Source: JBFWPF01 sp050250135 (GTDB taxonomy: Bacteria > Chlamydiota > Chlamydiia > Chlamydiales > JAFEGQ01). Taken from it: a stretch of DNA of 44,850 bases. Both the position numbers and the translations under genes were made by a program. The DNA is taken from assembly GCA_050250135.1 (NCBI GenBank), contig JBFWPF010000014.1, positions 1-44,850 on the forward strand. Direction: 5' to 3'. The stretch's first letter is position 1. Every line of letters starts with the position of its first letter. The notes below the pieces were generated by a model that had not been told where the DNA came from, searched no databases, and saw only the letters and a list, made by a program, of their open reading frames with translations. Below are positions 38,757 to 44,850 of this stretch, piece after piece.

Positions 38757-41327
38757 ATGCCCGCCAACTTTACCGACGCTGTAACGAGTGCGATGGAGAC
38801 CGCCTTTGCCGAGGCGCAAAGGGTAGGACACGCTGAAGTGACAGAGAATCATCTCCTTATGGCTCTTCTTGCCGACCAGGAGGGCTACTTTGTCAGCCTC
38901 CTCTCAACCCTGGGGGTCGACTATTCTCCCCTCCATAAGGGGGTGAAGGCGGCGCTGGAGCATGCCCCCATCCTCGAGACCCCCCAAGCTCCCCAGCCGG
39001 GGCGGAGCCTCCAGGAGCGGATCCTCGACGCTCAAAATGTGGCTAAGGGGTGGCAGGATAGTTTTGTCGGCTCCGACCACCTCTTATATTCCTACTGGAA
39101 GGGGGCAGGCGAGCCTTTTGCCAGCTGGAAGAAAGCCACTGGAATCTCCCTAAAAAAGGTAGAGGAGACGATCAAGGGGCTCCGGAAGGACCGCCACCTC
39201 GACTCCCCTTCGGCCGAGTCGGCCCTCCAGGCCCTCGACAAGTACTGCCGCAACCTGACCAAGGTCGCCCGAAAGGGGAAGCTCGACCCAGTGATCGGGC
39301 GGGACGATGAGGTCCGCCGCACCATCCAGGTCCTCTCCCGCCGCACCAAGAACAACCCCATGCTGATCGGGGACCCCGGCGTCGGCAAAACGGCCATCGT
39401 CGAGGGGCTCGCCCAGCGGATCATCAGCGGCGACGTCCCCGACTCCCTTAAGGACAAAGAGGTTGTCGCCCTCGATATGGGGAGCCTTCTTGCGGGCACC
39501 AAGTTCCGAGGGGAGTTTGAGGAGCGGCTCAAAGGGGTGGTCAAGGAGATCGAGGAGAGCGATGGGCGGATCCTCCTCTTTATCGACGAGATCCACACAC
39601 TGGTAGGCGCAGGGGCAGCGGAGGGGGCGATCGATGCGGCCAACCTCCTTAAACCGGCTCTCGCGCGGGGCTCCCTCCACTGCATCGGCGCCACCACCCT
39701 TGGTGAGTACCAGAAACATATCGAAAAGGATCCCGCCCTCGAACGGCGCTTCCAACCCGTCATGATCCGGGAGCCCTCCGTCGAAGACGCCATCGCGATA
39801 CTCCGCGGCCTGCGGGAGCGGTACGAGATCTTCCACGGCGTTAAGATCACCGAATCGGCCCTGAATGCCGCCGTCTTCCTCTCCCAGCGCTACATCACCG
39901 ACCGGTTCCTACCCGACAAGGCGATCGACCTGATCGACGAATCGGCCTCCATGATCCGGATGCAGCTCGGCTCCCGCCCCCTCCCGATCGACCAAAAGGA
40001 GCGGGAGCTCTCCGCTCTTATCGTCAAACAGGAGGCGCTCCGCCGCGAAGAGGTCTCCAAAGAGGAGCTCTCCAAGCTCGACGGAGAGATCGCTCAGAAG
40101 AAAGAGGAGCTTGCCCACCTGCGCGACCGGTGGAACCAAGAGAAAGGCCTGATCGACGCCCTCAAGCAGAAAAAAGATGCCCTCGAAAAGCTCCGCTTCC
40201 AAGAGGAGGAGGCGGAACGGAGGGCCGACTACAACCGGGTTGCTGAGATCCGCTACAGCCAAATACCGGCCCTTGAAAAGGAGCTAGCCGAAGCCAACGT
40301 CCGCCTTGCGGAGCAGCCCAACCGCCTCCTCCAGGAGGAGGTCGATGAAAACCTGATCGCCCAGGTCGTCTCCAAATGGACCGGCATCCCGGTCGACAAG
40401 ATGCTCGAGGGGGAGGCCGAAAAACTCCTCTCCCTCGAATCGCTCCTCCACCAAAGGGTGGTCGGCCAAGACGAAGCGGTCCGCGCCGTCTCCGATGCCA
40501 TCCGCAGATCCCGCTCGGGCCTCCAAGACCCCAAACGCCCCTTGGGCGCCTTCCTCTTCCTCGGCCCGACAGGCGTTGGCAAAACCGAACTCGCCAAAGC
40601 GCTTGCTGAGCTGCTCTTCGACACCGAGGAGGCGATGATCCGCCTCGACATGTCGGAGTACATGGAAAAACACTCGGTCGCCAAATTGATTGGCTCCCCT
40701 CCTGGCTACGTCGGCTATGAAGAGGGGGGGCAGCTCACCGAAGCGATCCGCCGCCGCCCCTATACCGTCATCCTCCTCGACGAGGTGGAAAAAGCCCACC
40801 CCGATGTCTTCAACATGCTCCTCCAGGTCTTCGACGATGGGCGATTGACCGATGCCAAAGGGCGCCATATCAACTGCCGCAATGCCCTTTTCATCATGAC
40901 GAGCAATATCGGCTCCGACCTGATCCTCCAGGCTCTCGAGGCGGGCAAGACCGACATCCTCGAAACGGTCCGTCCCGTACTCCGAGAGCACTTCCGCCCC
41001 GAGTTCCTCAACCGGCTCGACGAGATCCTCCCCTTCCATCCCCTCCGGGAGGAGGATATGGAGCAGATCGTCGCCATCCAGCTCAATCTCCTCAAGAAGC
41101 GGCTTGCCGACCGCCACATCAACCTCGAGTGGAACGACACCATCCTCAAGCACCTTGCCGCTGAGGGCTACGACCCTACCTTTGGCGCCCGTCCTCTCAA
41201 ACGACTGATCGAGAGCCAGGTGGTCAATCCCCTCTCCAAAGCGCTCTTGGAGGGAGATGTCCCTCCCGACAGCACCATCCAGCTCACCGCCAACGGCCCC
41301 GTCGACTTTATTGTGAAGCCAGCCTGA
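38757..41327 (+). CDS. clpB: ATP-dependent disaggregase ClpB
   Basis: The 856-residue protein has the full ClpB layout: an N domain (about 1-150), AAA-1 with GDPGVGKTA near residue 205 and DEIHTLVGAG, a coiled-coil middle domain (about 405-525), which distinguishes ClpB from ClpA/ClpC, and AAA-2 with GPTGVGKTE near 603. With DnaK it rescues aggregated proteins. AAAGGAGGAGCCC precedes the ATG. A CIRCE operator overlaps its promoter, predicting control by HrcA. It appears to be transcribed alone. Confidence 0.97.
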   Translation: MPANFTDAVTSAMETAFAEAQRVGHAEVTENHLLMALLADQEGYFVSLLSTLGVDYSPLHKGVKAALEHAPILETPQAPQPGRSLQERILDAQNVAKGWQDSFVGSDHLLYSYWKGAGEPFASWKKATGISLKKVEETIKGLRKDRHLDSPSAESALQALDKYCRNLTKVARKGKLDPVIGRDDEVRRTIQVLSRRTKNNPMLIGDPGVGKTAIVEGLAQRIISGDVPDSLKDKEVVALDMGSLLAGTKFRGEFEERLKGVVKEIEESDGRILLFIDEIHTLVGAGAAEGAIDAANLLKPALARGSLHCIGATTLGEYQKHIEKDPALERRFQPVMIREPSVEDAIAILRGLRERYEIFHGVKITESALNAAVFLSQRYITDRFLPDKAIDLIDESASMIRMQLGSRPLPIDQKERELSALIVKQEALRREEVSKEELSKLDGEIAQKKEELAHLRDRWNQEKGLIDALKQKKDALEKLRFQEEEAERRADYNRVAEIRYSQIPALEKELAEANVRLAEQPNRLLQEEVDENLIAQVVSKWTGIPVDKMLEGEAEKLLSLESLLHQRVVGQDEAVRAVSDAIRRSRSGLQDPKRPLGAFLFLGPTGVGKTELAKALAELLFDTEEAMIRLDMSEYMEKHSVAKLIGSPPGYVGYEEGGQLTEAIRRRPYTVILLDEVEKAHPDVFNMLLQVFDDGRLTDAKGRHINCRNALFIMTSNIGSDLILQALEAGKTDILETVRPVLREHFRPEFLNRLDEILPFHPLREEDMEQIVAIQLNLLKKRLADRHINLEWNDTILKHLAAEGYDPTFGARPLKRLIESQVVNPLSKALLEGDVPPDSTIQLTANGPVDFIVKPA

Positions 41328-41358
41328 CAAAAGAGGCGCCTTACGGTAGGTTGAGCCT

Positions 41359-42579
41359 ATGCTCTTCTACAACCGGCAAGGGACCTACGCCTTTTTCACC
41401 CTCTTAACCGCCTACACGCTCAATTTGATCGGCGCAACGGTGGTGATTCCGGTCCTGACGCCGGTCATTCTAGAGCCCCAGTACGGTTTCTTTTCCCCTG
41501 GCGTCTCAGAGACCTTTCGGCTGGCGATGATCAGTCTCCTATTTGTGGTCTACGGGGTTGCCCAGTTCTTTGCGGCGCTCGTCCTGGGGGCGGCCTCTGA
41601 TACCTTCGGTAGGAAAGGGGCACTCCTCTTTACGGTCGGCTTGAGCACACTTGGCTACCTCCTCACCGCACTCGGGGTCTACCTCCACAGCTTCTCGATT
41701 GTCCTGATCAGCCGGATCTGGCTCGGCGCCTGCTCGGGTAACCTGGGGATCGCCCAAGCGGGTATTGCCGACATTACACCGCGGGAAAATCGGGCCAAGG
41801 CGCTCGGCTACTTGACAGGGGTGGGCGGGGTGGGCTACCTGCTTGGCCCAGCGATTGGGGGGCTCCTCGCCCTCCCCGATTGGCTGGGGGGGAGCCTTCC
41901 CTTCCTCTTCTGCGGGGCGATCACCCTCCTCAACCTTGCAGCGATCGCCCACTTTTTTCACGAAACCAATGCCCAACCAGGCATTGCTAAGGGGAGCACG
42001 CTTGGAGAGAGCCTCTCGGAGCTGAAGCTCCTCTACCGCATGAGCCCGCTGCGCCGCTACCTCTCGGTCTACGCCCTCCTTATCCTGGCCTGGCGCCTCT
42101 TTGTCTTCTACCTGCCAGCCTTCTATTACTTCCGCTTCGCCCTCTCCCCGCAACAGATCGGCCTTCTCTTTACCTATCAGGAGTTCTTTTGGATCATGAG
42201 CGCGCTCATGTTCAACCAGCTCCTCCTCCGCCTTTTCCCTACCCGACGAGCCGCGATTTTGGGCTCACTCTTAGTCGGGGGGGCGATGCTGGCCTTCCTT
42301 CTGCCAGCCCCCTTTTGGTCCATCCTGGTGATCATCCCCCTCTTCACACTTGGAGGGGCTTGCGCCTACATTGAAACCACCGCCCTCGTCTCCGAGTCGG
42401 CGCCCGATTCCTACCAGGGGCGGGCTCTTGGGGCGGGGGCCTCCCTCAGCGCCTTTGCTTATGTTACTGCAGGCCTTCTCTATGCCCCAGCCGGCTCCCT
42501 CCTCTGGCTCCCGATGGCCCTCACCGCCCTCCTCTGCTGGGCAGCGGCTGCCCTCATCCCCAGACGGGCAACCGCCTAA
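41359..42579 (+). CDS. Major facilitator superfamily transporter (TetA-like)
   Basis: The 406-residue protein has about twelve hydrophobic helices. Motif A of the MFS, GAASDTFGRKGAL, lies in the loop after helix 2 near residue 80. GYLTGVGGVGYLLGPAIGG near 155 resembles the motif C of drug/H+ antiporters. The best general match is the tetracycline/multidrug efflux type, but the substrate cannot be told from sequence. It lies 31 nt after clpB and overlaps the convergent small gene by 4 nt. Confidence 0.88.
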   Translation: MLFYNRQGTYAFFTLLTAYTLNLIGATVVIPVLTPVILEPQYGFFSPGVSETFRLAMISLLFVVYGVAQFFAALVLGAASDTFGRKGALLFTVGLSTLGYLLTALGVYLHSFSIVLISRIWLGACSGNLGIAQAGIADITPRENRAKALGYLTGVGGVGYLLGPAIGGLLALPDWLGGSLPFLFCGAITLLNLAAIAHFFHETNAQPGIAKGSTLGESLSELKLLYRMSPLRRYLSVYALLILAWRLFVFYLPAFYYFRFALSPQQIGLLFTYQEFFWIMSALMFNQLLLRLFPTRRAAILGSLLVGGAMLAFLLPAPFWSILVIIPLFTLGGACAYIETTALVSESAPDSYQGRALGAGASLSAFAYVTAGLLYAPAGSLLWLPMALTALLCWAAAALIPRRATA

Positions 42580-42806
42580 ACGGGCGAGCGCTTGCGAGAG
42601 AGCTTTCTCCGCTGCGGTCGCCAGAGCCCTGCCCCTTTTCGCTGAGCGATTGCCCCCTTGGGTGACGAGGAGGGCCGCCCCTTCCGGGGGGGCTTCGGAC
42701 CCCTTTTAGCCCTGGGACTAGGTGTGGCTGCCTTTGCCGTCATTTCGGGAGCTGCTCCAATCCATTGCGCTGGGCGATCGAGCCGCTTTAGGACCTTGGG
42801 GACCAT
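42576..42806 (-). CDS. Small, highly basic protein (AT-hook-like patch)
   Basis: This 76-residue frame encodes VPKVLKRLDRPAQWIG, then a Pro/Lys/Arg-rich tail (AKRGPKPPRKGRP, ending RRKLSRKRSPV). The RKGRP patch is similar to AT-hook-type DNA-binding motifs. AGGAG lies 6 nt before the ATG at 42806, which supports a real gene; a GTG 10 codons earlier is another possible start. Chlamydiae carry small basic histone-like proteins, but this one does not clearly match Hc1 or Hc2. It could also be a chance frame in GC-rich DNA. Confidence 0.45.
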   Translation of the reverse strand: MVPKVLKRLDRPAQWIGAAPEMTAKAATPSPRAKRGPKPPRKGRPSSSPKGAIAQRKGAGLWRPQRRKLSRKRSPV

Positions 42807-43061
42807 CGAAAGCTCCTGATGGGTAACCACAGTCACAATGTTCCACGACTCTTGGGCTGGTTTTTTGCTTGGCTGACACAGTATTACCCCTTTGGTGGGG
42901 GAGGTAAATGTGATGCCTTCTCAGCCCTAAAATGAAAAGCTAAATTTTGTTGCGCTAGCCCTGACATTTAGGCCCCTCGCCCTGCCAAAATAAAATAATT
43001 ACCCAGAAATTTGTGATTTCTTTATTCTTCCGACCAACTTACCGTTTTTGGGGGTACGTTC

Positions 43062-44850
43062 ATGGAAAACGTTACATCTGAAAAAAAGCCACTCTTTGCC
43101 ACCCTGTTTGGGCAGGCTGAGCTCCCTCCCACGGTCGTCGTCAAGATCGCCAAGTTGTTTGATCCGAAAACGCTCAGCGCCTGCTCGCAGATCAACAACG
43201 CTTGGTACAAGCTGATCAAGGGCCATACCCCCATCATCCGACTTGATGGCTTAAACCTTCTGATCCCTGGTCGTTATAAGGGAGACCACTACTCCCGCTA
43301 CCAGATCCTCTGGCAGGTCAACCGAGAAGAGGCCGCAAAGATCAATGAGGCCATCGGGATGGAGATCTCCTTCCCCTCCCCTACCGCACAGGAAGTCCCT
43401 CTCCTCATTGGCAAGGGGGGCTTTGGGGAATTCCGCATCGCCAAAGTAGTGGGAGAGGAGCGCTATGTCGGAATCAAGATCACCAAAAATAGCAAGGAGA
43501 TCGAAAAGGAAGCCCAAATCCAGGAAGCCCTGACTGGCCTCCCCCACCTGATGCCCTCCCTCGACTATAGAACAGCGAGAGTCGAGGGTCGGCTTCGGCT
43601 TTTCCAAGCCATGCCCCTAGCTGGCTTAGGTAACCTTTCCAGGGAGCGCAACCCTGAGGCTCCTCACAAGCCCACCCTTGGCGAGCTCATCCAAGGGCTA
43701 AAAGACCACGGATTCCGGGAGCAGCTGATCTACCACATTGCCCATAGCTCCCTTTTGGGCCTCCAGGCGATGCATGGCAGTCAGTTCTACCACCTGGACT
43801 TTAAGGGAGATAATCTCGTCGTCGATGTCAATGGGGAGGTATGGATCATCGACTTTGGCTGCTCAGGGCTATCTGAAACGGGAAAGGAGGATGCCGTCAA
43901 GTTGATCGGAGATCGGCGTTACTATCCCTTTGAAAGGATGGTGTGTGAGAAGTGGAAAAACCAAACGCCTTTGTTCCTTGCCACAATCGATATCTGGGCA
44001 TTGGGAATCACCCTCCTTGAGCTTGTCCATCCTGGGGGCAATCCCTTTAACATGCAGCAGTATGGCTATCTCAGAGATGAGGGGAGCTACCACTCCCGCC
44101 TTCAAGGGATCGAGGTGCTAAAGGATCCCACTCCCGATAGTCTGGGGAGCTTTATCAGCGCCCTCCTCACCGTGGATCCTTCCAACCGGCCCAACGCAAC
44201 CAAGGTCTTGCAGCACCCCTGGATCCTCAAAATGGGTAAAACAGCCGATCAGTGGCGCCCCGCATGTAAAAGCCGGCTGAGCGAAATGGTCCGCGAGCAC
44301 AAACGAAGGGCCTGGATGGAGGGCTTTTCCTCCTCAATTGGCCAGCTTTTAGTCCGACAAAAGCGTGTGGAAGCCCCTCTCCAAGAAAAGCCTGAAGGCT
44401 CCCCACCACTCATCCTGATGGAAGAATCTGAAGAGCCCAGCCTCACCTCCCTTGGCGACTACCCGGTCGACCCCTATCCTAGCCGACCTGATCTAGACGA
44501 ACTTCCTACCGATGCCCAATCCCTACCCGACGAATTGCGCTTTTCGGGCGAGGACTTGGATCCTCCCAATGTTGGCTTCGGGCGTTACCGCTCTTACTCC
44601 GACGAAATGGATTTCTCCCCTCCTGCTGAGATCTTAGTTCCCTTAGCGGCTCCAAAAGACCTCCTCAGCCCCCTTACCCTCCCACTGCCCCTCTTTACCG
44701 ACTTTATCCCAAGACTAGCTCTCCAAAAGACCCTGGAAGAGAGCCTCTTCTCCAACAAGCGCCTCACGGTATTGCAGGGGATGGGAGGCGCTGGCAAAAG
44801 CAAGATGGCGTTGTATCTGCTCCATTCCGAAAAGGTGAAGGAGCACTTTG
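43062..44850 (+). CDS. F-box / protein kinase / P-loop NTPase multidomain protein (3' partial)
   Basis: The frame runs off the window after 596 residues. Residues 20-58 follow the F-box pattern (LPPTVVVKIAKLFDPKTL, then CSQINNAWYKLI). Residues 113-390 are a complete eukaryotic-type kinase: glycine loop GKGGFG (117-122), Lys139 in GIKI, a possible helix-C Glu150, catalytic loop HLDFKGDN (Asp246, Lys248, Asn251), DFG (264-266), YYPFE, Asp310 in IDIWALG and Arg376. Residues 435-540 look disordered (Pro/Glu/Asp-rich). A P-loop GMGGAGKS (573-580) then opens an NB-ARC/NACHT-like STAND ATPase. Such architecture suggests a signalling protein or host-directed effector. The rest of the ATPase and any sensor repeats are outside the window. 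Confidence 0.88.
   Translation, partial: MENVTSEKKPLFATLFGQAELPPTVVVKIAKLFDPKTLSACSQINNAWYKLIKGHTPIIRLDGLNLLIPGRYKGDHYSRYQILWQVNREEAAKINEAIGMEISFPSPTAQEVPLLIGKGGFGEFRIAKVVGEERYVGIKITKNSKEIEKEAQIQEALTGLPHLMPSLDYRTARVEGRLRLFQAMPLAGLGNLSRERNPEAPHKPTLGELIQGLKDHGFREQLIYHIAHSSLLGLQAMHGSQFYHLDFKGDNLVVDVNGEVWIIDFGCSGLSETGKEDAVKLIGDRRYYPFERMVCEKWKNQTPLFLATIDIWALGITLLELVHPGGNPFNMQQYGYLRDEGSYHSRLQGIEVLKDPTPDSLGSFISALLTVDPSNRPNATKVLQHPWILKMGKTADQWRPACKSRLSEMVREHKRRAWMEGFSSSIGQLLVRQKRVEAPLQEKPEGSPPLILMEESEEPSLTSLGDYPVDPYPSRPDLDELPTDAQSLPDELRFSGEDLDPPNVGFGRYRSYSDEMDFSPPAEILVPLAAPKDLLSPLTLPLPLFTDFIPRLALQKTLEESLFSNKRLTVLQGMGGAGKSKMALYLLHSEKVKEHF

Noticed and set aside
40284..41330. 348-codon minus-strand frame opposite clpB
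   Set aside because: Antisense shadow of the AAA-2 domain; no ribosome site or family match.

Overview
The window comes from a member of the Chlamydiota, most likely an uncultured environmental (Parachlamydiales/Simkania-like) lineage rather than a pathogenic Chlamydia. The evidence is gene order. rpe-efp-accB-accC, rpsA/nusA-infB-rbfA-truB-ribF, and ychF/sctU-sctV-sctW(copN)-chaperone-malQ are arrangements typical of chlamydiae, and an OppA lipoprotein, clpB, ubiA/ubiX and T3SS genes fit the same picture. By eye the DNA is clearly GC-rich (roughly 55-60 %), which is unusual for the phylum. The species cannot be named from sequence alone.

Layout. 1-1290: a PIN-domain (VapC-like) toxin with a decapitated antitoxin remnant, then about 580 bp of nested inverted repeats. 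1292-7873: a YitT-family membrane protein (+), facing a minus-strand series rpe, efp, accB, accC, glycosyltransferase, ubiA, ubiX (fatty-acid precursor supply and quinone prenylation; the last five genes overlap one another). 7970-9696: two paralogous membrane proteins of unrecognised family, the second with an F-box-like N terminus. 9686-10447: an aspartokinase without ACT domains. 10526-18380: ribosomal protein S1, nusA, infB, rbfA, truB, ribF, with long palindromic elements between rpsA and nusA and between infB and rbfA. 18421-19989: OppA lipoprotein. 19976-23698: two lineage-specific membrane proteins (one with leucine-rich repeats) and an RlmL-like RNA methyltransferase. 23837-25006: an AAA/DUF4143 ATPase behind a promoter embedded in four half-sites of one motif. 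25003-33697: ychF and the type III secretion block (sctU, sctV, sctW/copN, a CesT-type chaperone, malQ), interrupted by a minus-strand hypothetical gene that appears frameshifted. 33769-35127: two tandem small proteins with bilobed hydrophobic domains like chlamydial Inc proteins; the second appears frameshifted. 35167-37592: a transglutaminase-like/TPR protein and a Na+/Ca2+-exchanger family protein. 37548-38618: an atypical protein kinase. 38757-41327: ClpB with a CIRCE operator. 41359-42579: an MFS transporter, facing a small basic protein. 43062-end: a multidomain protein with F-box, complete Ser/Thr-type kinase and P-loop NTPase segments that runs off the window.

How it fits together. 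The housekeeping genes form conserved translation and lipid/quinone blocks. Set into them are lineage-specific genes whose architectures (F-box, eukaryotic-type kinase, leucine-rich repeats, bilobed hydrophobic segments) resemble host-directed or inclusion-membrane proteins, next to the secretion machinery that could export them. The most striking single item is the F-box/kinase/NTPase protein at the right edge. Effector status is inference throughout; no secretion signal can be read directly.
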